Assembly (NCBI GenBank): GCA_902772585.1
Contig: CACYBB010000010.1
Location: forward strand, 1 to 56,762
DNA length: 56,762 nt
Origin: an uncultured Bacteroidales bacterium
GTDB taxonomy: Bacteria; Bacteroidota; Bacteroidia; Bacteroidales; Bacteroidaceae
Reading direction: 5' to 3'
Position numbers and translations under genes: made by a program. This document shows positions 23,514-31,983 of the stretch, piece by piece. The notes below the pieces were generated by a model. The model saw only the letters and a list, made by a program, of their open reading frames with translations. It ran no database searches and was not told where the DNA came from. Each line of letters starts with the position of its first letter. Position 1 is the first letter of the stretch.

Positions 23514-24260
23514 TTAGTGTTTGGCTATTATTTTATTGATTTCTATGAGTTTACGCTTAAATCGATTGATACGTAATTCGGGGTTTGTCAGTGCTGATCC
23601 CATACAGTATTTTGAGAATCCGTGGGGATGGATGCGCAGTTGGCGAAGCATCTCCAGCACTGGCGAGTAGACCAGTCCGTCACGCTTCAACTCGATAATT
23701 ACCAGGTCACCCATGTCCTTGTTCACACCGTTTACGAGGTTGTGGAAACGCAGCGCCGAGTCAATAGTCAGCCGTTCAGTCTTGGCCTTGTTAACCAGCG
23801 TGATGCGTGAGAAGTGGTTGTTCAGTGCAGGCTGTAAGGTGTCGACCCCATAGCGCAGGTACTTGCCTAAGAAGTCGCTCTTTTCTTGTTCTGCGAGATT
23901 CATGTCCGTTACCTCTATGCGCTTCTTTTTCGTGCGTCCGTGGTTGTTCTTGGTCTTTACCTCCATGAACTGCAGACCACTGATGCAGTAGGTACGGAAA
24001 CGTATCTTCTGGCGGTTGGTGTGGTTACACTGATGCTGGTTGTACATGTCGAACTGCGTCGTGTCGAAGTACGTCGTGTCGTATTCCAGATTACGCCCTC
24101 CGTCAATCTCCTGCACAAAGTAGTCCTCCTGCGCCATCTCTAATAGTTGATGGAGCTTCTCCATGTTGGTGACGAACTTTGTGTCCGTGCGGTTCATCAG
24201 TTTCACACCGCTCATTTCTTCCAACGAGATAGGGGTAAATTCCCTTAATAACTTTGTCAT
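23514..24260 (-). CDS. VTC-domain (polyphosphate polymerase-like) protein
   Basis: A 248-residue protein of the VTC domain family, the tunnel-fold catalytic domain of yeast polyphosphate polymerase. It shows LMNRTDTKFV, YDTTYFDTTQFDMY, the basic strand RQKIRFRTYC, FMEVKTKNNHGRTKKKRI and VIIELKRDG, which supply the tunnel's lysines, arginines and acidic metal ligands. Whether it makes polyphosphate here is not shown. It is first in the transcript VTC-DUF4956-DUF2490-Cthe_2159 lipoprotein. The ATG at 24260 is preferred over an upstream TTG at 24266. Confidence 0.87.
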   Translation of the reverse strand: MTKLLREFTPISLEEMSGVKLMNRTDTKFVTNMEKLHQLLEMAQEDYFVQEIDGGRNLEYDTTYFDTTQFDMYNQHQCNHTNRQKIRFRTYCISGLQFMEVKTKNNHGRTKKKRIEVTDMNLAEQEKSDFLGKYLRYGVDTLQPALNNHFSRITLVNKAKTERLTIDSALRFHNLVNGVNKDMGDLVIIELKRDGLVYSPVLEMLRQLRIHPHGFSKYCMGSALTNPELRINRFKRKLIEINKIIAKH

Positions 24261-24288
24261 AGACAAGTCTGTTTAGCGATTTATGGTG

Positions 24289-24296
24289 CAAAAATA
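24289..24296 (-). promoter_or_regulatory. Bacteroidetes-type -7 box for the VTC operon
   Basis: TATTTTTG on the minus strand lies about 29 bp before the VTC start. Confidence 0.5.
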
Positions 24297-24436
24297 AGAA
24301 TAGCGTCTGTTAGTAGCAAATCATTTCAGTGAAATGCCCGATTCTTTCAACCAAATTGAAATTGGTGCAAAATTACACTTTTTCCTATTAACTACCAAAT
24401 TTTTTGCGTAAAAATGCTAACAGTTCATTTTGTTAG

Positions 24437-25843
24437 TCAGTGTGACACCACGAACTTGTTTCCGTTGCTGATATAAATTCCTGGGGAGAGATGACTCCTG
24501 TCAACCTGTTGTCCATTGAGGCGATAGACACGTTCTGACTTCTTGTTAACTGTTGGTGTGATGTTTCTGATGGCCGACTCTGAAGGGCGAGGATATATCT
24601 CGTTGATACCTTCCATGGCATAAGTGCCAAACACTTTCAGGTTCTTGCGGTCAATGATGGTCATACAACCTTTCGTGCCCTCTTGGTTACAGTAGTTGGT
24701 ATCCCACGTCATAGGAACCATGCCGCCTATCTCCTTACACAGACGGTGCAGTTCGCGATAGTGGGCCTTGATAGAGGCATTGTGCTTAGTCTGACTCTCA
24801 CCCGTCAATGATGACAAGTCGCGCCAGTTGGCTCCGAATTCACCAATGACCACAGCATAGCCCTTATCGATGAAGTTGGTCTTCATCAGCTGCAACTGTG
24901 TCTTCATATCGCTTTCTTCGCCCCAAGTGGCGTTGTGCGTAGAGCTGCTCAGGTGGTTGCCATTGCCCCAGTAATAGAACACCTTGCCCCACGACTCGTC
25001 CTTCTCCATGCCCCAGAACTGCCAAGGGTTATAGTAGTGTACCTCTACTGCAAGACGACCCTCGACAACGTCTGTCGGCATCTTGTCAGCCATATAGTTA
25101 CAGGTGTGTTCGATGTTGGTTGATGGCCCCTGCACCACCAGGATGCGCTTGGCATTATTGCCACCTGTGGCACGCACGGCATCCACAAAGGTCTGGTTAT
25201 ACTGTATCAGGTTATTCGTGGCCGCCTGGTTCTCTGCATTCGGCTCGTTCAGTCCGGCAAAGAGCAGATGTTCATCATAGTCCTTGAAAACGTTGGCAAT
25301 CTGGGTCCATAGAGCGGTCAGTATTTCCTTGTTCTTTTCGATGGTGGCGGCATCCGTATCTGCGATATGATTCTCCAGCCAACCACCGTCCCAGTGGTCG
25401 TTCAGCACCACATAGAGACCATCATTGATGCAGTAGTCCACTACCTCTTTGACACGTGCCATCCACTGGCTGTCTATCTCGTAGGTCGAAGCATTGCTGA
25501 TATGTCCGAAAGCCCAGGCACACGGGATGCGCACACTCTTGAAACCAAGACTCTTCACGAAGTTGATGACCTCTTGAGTGGTCTTCGTTCCCTGCCAGGC
25601 CGTCTCTGCCTCCAGTCCGCCCTTGTTGTTCAGAAAGTCCACACCTGTCCATGTGGCAACGCCCTCCATCGTATTGCCGAGATTCCATCCGGGAGCCATA
25701 TCGTTAATCACCTCCATATTCGAACGGTCAAATCCGTCCTGAGCTGTGTTCTCCTTGAAGAACTGCCGTGCCTCAATGGGTGTTGTCCACAGACAGCATA
25801 GCGTTGCTGCCACCAGAATGGTTAGGAGTCGTAGGGGTTTCAT
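24437..25843 (-). CDS. Secreted glycoside hydrolase family 5 enzyme (endoglucanase-like)
   Basis: A 468-residue GH5 glycanase. The signal peptide is residues 1-25. Family landmarks are GWNLGNTME (52-60), VRIPCAW, NDHWDGGW, the acid/base glutamate in AGLNEPN, HYYNPWQF, the nucleophile glutamate in VIGEFGANW, and PMTWDTNY. The last 35 residues (VYRLNGQQVDRSHLSPGIYI region) resemble the short C-terminal module seen on many exported Prevotella proteins and may be a type IX secretion signal. Beta-glucan or mannan is the likely substrate, but the subfamily cannot be fixed by eye. It has its own promoter and diverges from the oxidoreductase gene. Confidence 0.9.
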   Translation of the reverse strand: MKPLRLLTILVAATLCCLWTTPIEARQFFKENTAQDGFDRSNMEVINDMAPGWNLGNTMEGVATWTGVDFLNNKGGLEAETAWQGTKTTQEVINFVKSLGFKSVRIPCAWAFGHISNASTYEIDSQWMARVKEVVDYCINDGLYVVLNDHWDGGWLENHIADTDAATIEKNKEILTALWTQIANVFKDYDEHLLFAGLNEPNAENQAATNNLIQYNQTFVDAVRATGGNNAKRILVVQGPSTNIEHTCNYMADKMPTDVVEGRLAVEVHYYNPWQFWGMEKDESWGKVFYYWGNGNHLSSSTHNATWGEESDMKTQLQLMKTNFIDKGYAVVIGEFGANWRDLSSLTGESQTKHNASIKAHYRELHRLCKEIGGMVPMTWDTNYCNQEGTKGCMTIIDRKNLKVFGTYAMEGINEIYPRPSESAIRNITPTVNKKSERVYRLNGQQVDRSHLSPGIYISNGNKFVVSH

Positions 25844-25887
25844 CGTGTTGTTACCTTGTAAAGATAGATATTATTAGTTAGTGGCTG

Positions 25888-25895
25888 CAAAGGTA
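25888..25895 (-). promoter_or_regulatory. Bacteroidetes-type -7 box for the GH5 gene
   Basis: TACCTTTG on the minus strand lies about 45 bp before the GH5 start. Confidence 0.6.
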
Positions 25896-25988
25896 CAACT
25901 TTTTTTTCATTCGACCATCAGGTATCACTTTTTTTCATTCTTCTTGATGTTTCGTAGATAATAATTTGGTGGTTTCAAGAGAAAACCG

Positions 25989-25996
25989 TATCTTTG
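25989..25996 (+). promoter_or_regulatory. Bacteroidetes-type -7 box for the Gfo/Idh/MocA gene
   Basis: TATCTTTG on the plus strand. The expected transcription start near 26002 excludes the upstream TTG at 25994 as a start. Confidence 0.6.
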
Positions 25997-26020
25997 CACC
26001 TAAACTATACAAACAAGACG

Positions 26021-27013
26021 ATGACTAAAGACAGTATGATGAAAGTAGGAATTATTGGAACGGGATGGATTGCCGAGAAGGCGGCCATCACACTGAATGG
26101 ATTAGACCATTGCGAGGCCTACGCTGTAGGCTCACGCAAACAGGAAACGGCAGCGGCTTTTGCTGCCAAGTGGAACATCAGGAAGGCGTATGGCTCATAC
26201 AGCGAGTTGATTGCCGACAAGGATGTGGATCTCGTATATATCGGTACTCCACACTCTCACCACTACGACGTGACGCGTGAGGCCATCATGGCGGGCAAAC
26301 CTTGTCTGGTGGAGAAGGCGTTCATGGCCAATGCCAAACAGACACAGGAGATTATAAATCTGGCCCATGAGAAACAGGTGTTTCTGGCTGAGGCTATCTG
26401 GACACGCTACCAACCTGCTGTGAGCATCGTCAGAAGACTCATCGCTGACGGACGCATTGGAGAGCCCCGTCTGGTCACGGCCACCCTTGGCTATTCGATG
26501 GGTAATAAGGCACGCATCATGCGACCAGACCTTTGCGGTGGTGCTTTGCTGGACCTGGGTGTCTATGCGCTGAACTTCGTGCGGATGTTCTGTGATGCAG
26601 ATATCGAAAGTATTGATGGCTTTGCTGTCAAGAGTGACACTGGCATGGACCTCACCAACGCCATCACCATCATTCTGAAGGACGGCATCTTGGCTAATGT
26701 CCAATCGTCAGCACAATGTGTGGGCGACAATATCGGTGTCATTGCAGGCACGGAGGGAAACATCATCATCGACAATATCAACAATCCGCAGCAGATAACA
26801 CTAAATGGTCCCGACCGTACGTTTGTCGAGACCATTCAAGTGCCGCAGCAGATAACGGGCTATGAGTACCAGTTTATGGCTTGTCGGCAGGCACTCATCG
26901 ACGGACTGACGGAGCCCCGTGAGATGCCTCATGCTGAGACGCTCTACATCATGCAACTCATGGACAATCTTCGCCGCAAATGGGACGTCCGCTATCCGAT
27001 GGATGAAGACTGA
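26021..27013 (+). CDS. Gfo/Idh/MocA family NAD(P)-dependent oxidoreductase
   Basis: A 330-residue dehydrogenase. The N-terminal Rossmann fold opens VGIIGTGWIAEKAA, followed by VDLVYIGTPHSHHY and GKPCLVEKAFMAN, which carries the conserved EK motif of the family. The C-terminal domain contains LLDLGVYALNF, the GGxxxDxGxY-type substrate motif. It probably acts on a sugar or cyclitol derivative. The start at 26021 follows the promoter, but the second methionine pair (MMKVG) could also serve. It shares a divergent promoter region with the GH5 gene, and a link in carbohydrate use is plausible but unproven. Confidence 0.88.
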   Translation: MTKDSMMKVGIIGTGWIAEKAAITLNGLDHCEAYAVGSRKQETAAAFAAKWNIRKAYGSYSELIADKDVDLVYIGTPHSHHYDVTREAIMAGKPCLVEKAFMANAKQTQEIINLAHEKQVFLAEAIWTRYQPAVSIVRRLIADGRIGEPRLVTATLGYSMGNKARIMRPDLCGGALLDLGVYALNFVRMFCDADIESIDGFAVKSDTGMDLTNAITIILKDGILANVQSSAQCVGDNIGVIAGTEGNIIIDNINNPQQITLNGPDRTFVETIQVPQQITGYEYQFMACRQALIDGLTEPREMPHAETLYIMQLMDNLRRKWDVRYPMDED

Positions 27014-27030
27014 TTATTTCGTGTCTACAT

Positions 27031-27549
27031 CTACTTCACAGCCTTTGGGGTCCAGTTCTTGAAGAAACGCAGCACTTTCGCCTGGTTGTAGCCTTGTCCT
27101 TGCTCCAAGAAACTCGAATCCTGGATATGGATAACTTGACCATCATCGTCAAGTACCACAAATACCGGGAAACCGAAACGTGCAGGATTGTTCAAGCGCT
27201 GCAGCATGGCTTTCGCCAGAGCTTCTTTCTCTGCACCTCCTGATTTGCGAGGGTTGTAGTTTACATGGATATAGACAAAGTTCTGATTGATGACATTGCT
27301 AATCGTAGTGTCATTGGTAATGAAGTCTGCAAAGCGCAGGCACCAGGGGCACCAGTTTCCTCCAACCTGGCAGATGACAAACTTGCCTTCATACTTGGCT
27401 TTCGCCACAGCCTGATCTATCTGCTCGATGGGATTGATGTCTTCGTTATATACTTTTTTCAATGCTGTCTGAGCGTCTGCCGTTAGGGTAGAGAAGACAG
27501 TGGTAAGTACTAGCAGAATATAAGTAAGAGTTGTTTTCATCTTTGTCAT
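27031..27549 (-). CDS. Secreted thioredoxin-like protein
   Basis: A 172-residue protein with a signal peptide (to about residue 27, ADAQ) and a thioredoxin fold with active site WCPWC in GGNWCPWCLRFADF. The strands FVYIHVNYN and GFPVFVVLDDDGQ follow, with the cis-proline in FGFPVF. This is the DUF255/thioredoxin_7 style of periplasmic redox protein. It is the last gene of a ygjP-like, panE, thioredoxin transcript, with 29 bp after panE. Confidence 0.87.
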   Translation of the reverse strand: MTKMKTTLTYILLVLTTVFSTLTADAQTALKKVYNEDINPIEQIDQAVAKAKYEGKFVICQVGGNWCPWCLRFADFITNDTTISNVINQNFVYIHVNYNPRKSGGAEKEALAKAMLQRLNNPARFGFPVFVVLDDDGQVIHIQDSSFLEQGQGYNQAKVLRFFKNWTPKAVK

Positions 27550-27578
27550 TAAAGTGGTAAGCGTTTTCTTCTAATAAA

Positions 27579-28481
27579 TTATCCTTCCAAGAACCGCAGT
27601 TCTGCCTCCAGCATCTCCAGTTTCGGCATAGGGCAGCCTGCCTCACGGGCAATCTCCAAAGGACGGGTGTAGAGATAGTATATCTCCATACGACGGTGGA
27701 AGTCGTAGTCCAGTCGCATGGATGGCGAATAGGGCGTCATGTTATCCGTCATATTGATCATCTTGTCCACAAACGCGGCATCCAGGTTCTTCACGCCCAG
27801 ATGCTGGGCAGCACTCACCACCTCCATCATCTGCTCGCGAATCAGTTGAAGCGTCGACGGGTTCTTCAGCAGTTGGTCGGTCTGCGTGTGCAGCGCTACC
27901 GTCATTCCGTTGAAAGGCATATTCCAGACAGCCTTTTTCCATCGTGCCTCATGATATTCCACCAGTCCCGTCTCGATGCCTGCCTGACGAAACTCATCCA
28001 CCACAGCCTGCATCAGCGCTTCGTCCTTGCATGAGTAGTTGGCCAGGTTGATGCTGCCATAACACTGGTGGTTGACTGTGCCGGGCTCCGTCTTGGCTGA
28101 ACAGATAAAGGCCAGTCCAGCAGCTAACTGTACATCGGGGAACATCTTCTGCACATCCTCCTCTACCCCAATGCCGTTCTGGATGAGCACCACCAGCGTC
28201 TGAGCGTGGAGCAACGGTGGTAGCAACGACTGCAGTTTGCCGTTGTTCACAGACTTCAGACACACCAGCACCACGTCGCACTTCGGCATATCCTCCGTAT
28301 ACAGATAGGCATTTACATCATCCAGATGAAACGAGCCGTCGCAGGAGTCAACCTGCAGCCCGTGCTGTTTCACATATTCATAATCGCTGCGGAACAGGAA
28401 ATGAACCTCCTGTCCTGCACGAGCCAGCTTAGCTCCGTAATATCCTCCAATGGCACCCGTGCCAATGATTCCGTATCTCAT
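27579..28481 (-). CDS. panE: 2-Dehydropantoate 2-reductase (ketopantoate reductase)
   Basis: A 300-residue NADPH-dependent enzyme that makes pantoate for coenzyme A. It opens MRYGIIGTGAIGGYYGAKLA (Rossmann GxGxxG), followed by VVLVCLKS, LIQNGIGVEE and, in the C-terminal helical domain, WKKAVWNMPFNGMT with the conserved Lys and Asn. The reading frame is open far upstream (to 28721), but that part only shadows the preceding gene, and MRYG is the real start. The pathway partner panB lies 1.5 kb away on the other strand. Confidence 0.9.
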   Translation of the reverse strand: MRYGIIGTGAIGGYYGAKLARAGQEVHFLFRSDYEYVKQHGLQVDSCDGSFHLDDVNAYLYTEDMPKCDVVLVCLKSVNNGKLQSLLPPLLHAQTLVVLIQNGIGVEEDVQKMFPDVQLAAGLAFICSAKTEPGTVNHQCYGSINLANYSCKDEALMQAVVDEFRQAGIETGLVEYHEARWKKAVWNMPFNGMTVALHTQTDQLLKNPSTLQLIREQMMEVVSAAQHLGVKNLDAAFVDKMINMTDNMTPYSPSMRLDYDFHRRMEIYYLYTRPLEIAREAGCPMPKLEMLEAELRFLEG

Positions 28482-28516
28482 ATTTGATAACTTTATGATA
28501 ACAATAAAAATAAATA

Positions 28517-29068
28517 CTATTCCATCCGACATCTTTTGTGAGTTTCTTTGCGCGCCTCGCGCCAGCGGGGAAAATACTGGTCCATGAGGCTGTAGAAACG
28601 GGCGTTGTGACTGGGTTCCAAGAGGTGGCACAGCTCGTGAACCACCACATGTTCGACACACCATTCCGGCAACAGCAGGACGTAGGTTGAGATGCAGATG
28701 CTGCGGTCGCGGACGTTGCACTGGCCCCAGCGCGAGATAGTGGGCTTGTAATAGACTCTGCTGGGCTGGACGCCCATCTCCTTGGCGTGACGTTCCACCA
28801 TCGGCTCTACCTGCACTTTCAAGCGTTTTAGGGCCTCCTCGGCCTGTGCACGAGTGGTCAGTGGCAGCTTGTTGAAGAACGCTGCCCGCTGCTGTTGACG
28901 CTCCAAGGTCTTCTTCCTTGCCCGTTCAATCCACTCATGGTGCTCCTCGATGAACGCCGTGATTTTCTGGCGAGACATTCCGATGGGGGCCGACACATGC
29001 ACATCGCCATTCTTCACGATGCGCATGGACAGTCGACGGGTCCACCTATACGTTACCTGTATTGCCAT
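28517..29068 (-). CDS. YgjP-like (M48/SprT-type) metallopeptidase-domain protein
   Basis: A 183-residue protein of the YgjP/DUF45 family. The zinc motif is VVVHELCHLLEPSHNARFY, i.e. HExxH with the third ligand region downstream. The conserved SRWGQCNVRDRSICI block precedes it. An intracellular protease role is inferred from the fold. The start codon directly follows a TAG that ends a tiny upstream frame, so translation may be coupled. It leads the transcript with panE 35 bp downstream. Confidence 0.87.
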   Translation of the reverse strand: MAIQVTYRWTRRLSMRIVKNGDVHVSAPIGMSRQKITAFIEEHHEWIERARKKTLERQQQRAAFFNKLPLTTRAQAEEALKRLKVQVEPMVERHAKEMGVQPSRVYYKPTISRWGQCNVRDRSICISTYVLLLPEWCVEHVVVHELCHLLEPSHNARFYSLMDQYFPRWREARKETHKRCRME

Positions 29069-29154
29069 CTATTTCTTTTTGGGCATGACTTGTCCTTCGT
29101 CGGGGAACATATACCAGTTCTTGGAGGCTTTGTTTTAATCCATCCATTTGCTTG

Positions 29155-29162
29155 CAAAGATA
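29155..29162 (-). promoter_or_regulatory. Bacteroidetes-type -7 box for the ygjP-like/panE transcript
   Basis: TATCTTTG on the minus strand lies about 87 bp before the YgjP-like start, giving a leader of roughly 80 nt. That leader holds a 13-codon frame (MFPDEGQVMPKKK) whose stop abuts the next ATG. Confidence 0.55.
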
Positions 29163-29276
29163 CGAGTTTCCCTTGGAACTTCCAAATCTTTACCAAATAA
29201 TTTGGCTTTTTGCTCATTTTTGTGTACCTTTCTCCCTTGGAGAAGGTAGGCTGCACCTCAGAAAAACTCAAATAAA

Positions 29277-29308
29277 TTTGGTTTTTCGTTCGGTTTGCAC
29301 TACCTTTG
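29277..29308 (+). promoter_or_regulatory. Promoter of the HAD-hydrolase gene
   Basis: TTTG (29277-29280) and TACCTTTG (29301-29308) are separated by 20 bp, a near-ideal Bacteroidetes -33/-7 pair. It places transcription start near 29314, just before the ATG at 29318. Confidence 0.75.
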
Positions 29309-29317
29309 CAGCCGGAA

Positions 29318-29941
29318 ATGGAAAAGAAAGAGATGAAAGCAGCGTTATTCGACCTTGATGGCGTCGTGTTTGACACGGAGCCACAGTACTCTGTGTTCTG
29401 GGGCAGTCAGTGCCGCGAGTTCCATCCGGAGCACCCTGGACTGGAGCACGAAATCAAGGGTCAGACGCTGGTACAGATTTACGATGCATGGTTCTCTGGA
29501 CCTTTGACGGAGAGGCAACCGCTGATTACGGAACGCTTGAATAAATATGAGCAACAAATGGATTATCAGTATGTTGCAGGTTTTGAGTTATACGTTAATG
29601 GACTTCGTGCTAAAGGCGTGAAGACAGCCGTAGTGACAAGTTCGAACCAGCCGAAGATGAAGGCTGTCTATCAGTCGCACCCTGAGTTCCGCAGTATGTT
29701 TGATGCTATTCTGACCTCAGAGGATTTCGACCGTTCGAAGCCCGATCCAGACTGTTATCTGAAGGCCGCCCAGCGACTGGGTGTCGCTGTTGAGGACTGT
29801 GTAGTCTTTGAGGACTCGTTTAACGGACTGAAGTCCGGTAGGGCTGCCGGCATGTATGTCGTGGGGCTCTCAACGACGAACTCCGCAGAGGCCATCAAGC
29901 CACTGTGCGATGAAGTGATTAGTGATTATATTGGAAAATAG
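29318..29941 (+). CDS. HAD-superfamily phosphatase (phosphoglucomutase/phosphoglycolate-like)
   Basis: A 207-residue HAD subfamily IA enzyme. Motif I is LFDLDGVVFDTEP with the nucleophile aspartate, motif II is VVTSSN, the motif III lysine lies in SEDFDRSKPDPDCYL, and motif IV is VVFEDSFNG. A helical cap occupies about 18-90. The likely substrate is a small sugar phosphate, but it cannot be specified by eye. Start at 29318 (MEKKEMKAALF) follows the promoter. MKAALF at 29333 is an alternative. Confidence 0.88.
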   Translation: MEKKEMKAALFDLDGVVFDTEPQYSVFWGSQCREFHPEHPGLEHEIKGQTLVQIYDAWFSGPLTERQPLITERLNKYEQQMDYQYVAGFELYVNGLRAKGVKTAVVTSSNQPKMKAVYQSHPEFRSMFDAILTSEDFDRSKPDPDCYLKAAQRLGVAVEDCVVFEDSFNGLKSGRAAGMYVVGLSTTNSAEAIKPLCDEVISDYIGK

Positions 29942-29949
29942 AGTTATTA

Positions 29950-29973
29950 GAAAGAAATTATAAAATTTCTTTC
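29950..29973 (+). promoter_or_regulatory. A/T-rich hairpin between the HAD gene and panB
   Basis: GAAAGAAATT and AATTTCTTTC form a perfect 10-bp stem around a 4-base loop. It lies 16 bp before the panB ATG and could be a weak terminator or a leader hairpin. It has no U-tract typical of a strong terminator. Confidence 0.4.
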
Positions 29974-29988
29974 AAAAATTAAATTATT

Positions 29989-30810
29989 ATGGCAGGATAT
30001 TTAGTAAGTGACACACGCAAGGTGACAACACACCGCTTTATGGAGATGAAGCAGAAAGGTGAGAAAATCTCCATGTTAACATCGTATGATTATACTATGG
30101 CTGGCATTGTGGACAAGGCCGGTATTGACGCTATTCTCGTGGGCGACAGCGCCTCGAACGTGATGGCGGGAAATGCTACCACGCTGCCTATGACTGTTGA
30201 CTATATGATTTACCACGCCCGTTCGGTAGCTCGTGCTTGTCAGCGTGCGCTGGTCGTTTGCGATATGCCTTTCGGCTCGTATCAGATAAACGCTACCGAT
30301 GGCGTGACAAACGCTATCCGTATCATGAAGGAGAGTGGTTGTGACGCTCTGAAGATGGAGGGTGGCGAAGAGATTCTCGACACGGTGAAGCGTATCTTGG
30401 ATGCAGGTATCCCCGTGATGGCGCATCTGGGACTGACCCCACAGTCTATCAATAAATTCGGTTCGTATGCCGTGCGTGCCAAGGAACAGGCTGAGGCTGA
30501 CAAGTTGTTGCACGACGCGCAGCTGTTGGACAAGGCAGGCTGCTTCGGTATCACACTGGAGAAGGTGCCCGCAGCACTGGCTGCAGAGGTGACGAAGCTG
30601 GTGAAGTGTCCGACCATCGGTATTGGTGCCGGTAACGGTTGTGACGGTCAGGTGCTGGTAATTGCCGACATGCTGGGTATGACACAGGGCTTCTCGCCCC
30701 GTTTCCTGCGTCGCTATGCAGACCTGAACAGTGTCATTACCGATGCTGTGGGACATTACGTGGAAGACGTCAAGAGTGGCGACTTCCCCAATGCGAACGA
30801 ATCATATTAG
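29989..30810 (+). CDS. panB: 3-Methyl-2-oxobutanoate hydroxymethyltransferase
   Basis: A 273-residue enzyme adding a hydroxymethyl group from methylene-tetrahydrofolate to 2-oxoisovalerate, the first step of pantothenate synthesis. The family sequence is clear: [69 protein letters not shown] and [16 protein letters not shown]. Length is normal. The MFS gene follows 3 bp after its stop. Confidence 0.96.
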   Translation: MAGYLVSDTRKVTTHRFMEMKQKGEKISMLTSYDYTMAGIVDKAGIDAILVGDSASNVMAGNATTLPMTVDYMIYHARSVARACQRALVVCDMPFGSYQINATDGVTNAIRIMKESGCDALKMEGGEEILDTVKRILDAGIPVMAHLGLTPQSINKFGSYAVRAKEQAEADKLLHDAQLLDKAGCFGITLEKVPAALAAEVTKLVKCPTIGIGAGNGCDGQVLVIADMLGMTQGFSPRFLRRYADLNSVITDAVGHYVEDVKSGDFPNANESY

Positions 30811-30813
30811 TAG

Positions 30814-31983
30814 ATGAACACTCAGAACACACCGGTACATATCAAATTGTGGCATCGTGACTTCTGGCTGATGGCTGTGGCGTCGCTATTGCTGACGCTG
30901 TCGGTATATATTCTGTTGCCCGTATTGCCTCGTTGGCTGATGGAGGAAGAGAACTTCACACCAGTAGAGGTAGGGCGCTCAATGGGTGTCTTTGGACTGG
31001 GACTGTATCTCTTTGGTGCCTGCTGCTCATGGCTGGTGCAGCATTATCGTCGCAACGTAGTATGCATGTGGTCGATAGTAGCTGTCATCATCAATCTGGT
31101 GCTGTTGTGGTATATTGATACCCTGCGCACGGAATTTGTTGACTTTACCCTCATCATGCTGCACCGTTTTGTGCTGGGAGCGACTTTCGGACTGGCTCAG
31201 ATGGTGCTGTCGTCAACGCTGATTATCGACACGTGTGAGTCGTTTCAGCGCACGGAGGCTAACCATAGCGCCTCGTGGTTTGCACGTTTCGCCCTGTCGT
31301 TAGGTCCTTTGGCAGGACTGATAGTCTATGCGCTTGACAGCTTCAGCAGCGTTGTCTGGGGTGCAGTAGGTTGTGCCGTAGGAGCACTGTTGCTGGTAAA
31401 GATAGTCACCTTCCCTTTCCGCACACCAGAAGAAGGCGTGAAAGTGGTCTCGCTGGACCGTTTCTTCTTGACACAAGGTTTTCTGCTTTTCGTTAACCTG
31501 TTGCTGGTAACGACCGTTATCGGCCTGCTGTTGTCAATGCCGTTTGAACAGCTGTTCTACGCCTTGATGATGGGGGGCTTCCTGTTGGCACTGTTGGCGC
31601 AGCGCTTTGTGTTCCGTGATGCGGAACTGAAGAGCGAGATTATTACGGGACTGTTTCTGCTGGTGGCGGCACTGGCCATCCTGTTGGTGGCTCCTGCCTC
31701 GCCCGTTTCGCCAGTCTTTATAGGATTGAGTGCCGGCATCATTGGTTCGCGCTTCCTGTTGTTCTTTATCAAGCTGAGCCGTCATTGTCAGCGTGGCACC
31801 TCGCAGAGCACCTATTTCTTGGGTTGGGAGAGTGGTATCGCCTTGGGCATGTGCTTGGGCTATGCTTGCTTCTATCAACAGCCCACAGCGCTCATCTATA
31901 CGGCGTTGGGTATCACTGCTGCGGCATTGCTGTTATATCATTTCTTTACGCACCGCTGGTTCCTGGAGCATAAGAACCGCTAA
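30814..31983 (+). CDS. MFS transporter
   Basis: A 389-residue protein with about 12 hydrophobic segments, for example FWLMAVASLLLTLSVYILLPVLP, FGLGLYLFGACCSWLV, FFLTQGFLLFVNLLLVTTVIGLLL and ITAAALLLYHFFTHRW. A charged loop lies mid-protein near FPFRTPEEGVKVV. The substrate is unknown. It is in an operon with panB, so a pantoate or pantothenate link is possible but unproven. Its stop overlaps the stop of the convergent nuclease gene by 3 bp. Confidence 0.85.
   Translation: MNTQNTPVHIKLWHRDFWLMAVASLLLTLSVYILLPVLPRWLMEEENFTPVEVGRSMGVFGLGLYLFGACCSWLVQHYRRNVVCMWSIVAVIINLVLLWYIDTLRTEFVDFTLIMLHRFVLGATFGLAQMVLSSTLIIDTCESFQRTEANHSASWFARFALSLGPLAGLIVYALDSFSSVVWGAVGCAVGALLLVKIVTFPFRTPEEGVKVVSLDRFFLTQGFLLFVNLLLVTTVIGLLLSMPFEQLFYALMMGGFLLALLAQRFVFRDAELKSEIITGLFLLVAALAILLVAPASPVSPVFIGLSAGIIGSRFLLFFIKLSRHCQRGTSQSTYFLGWESGIALGMCLGYACFYQQPTALIYTALGITAAALLLYHFFTHRWFLEHKNR

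Noticed and set aside
28482-28721. N-terminal extension of panE upstream of its ATG
   Set aside because: The added residues are proline/arginine-rich noise overlapping the YgjP-like gene, and panE aligns from MRYGIIG at normal length.
29950-29973. Riboswitch or strong terminator before panB
   Set aside because: Only a single A/T-rich hairpin is present, with no conserved aptamer pattern and no U-tract, so it is listed as an uncharacterised hairpin only.
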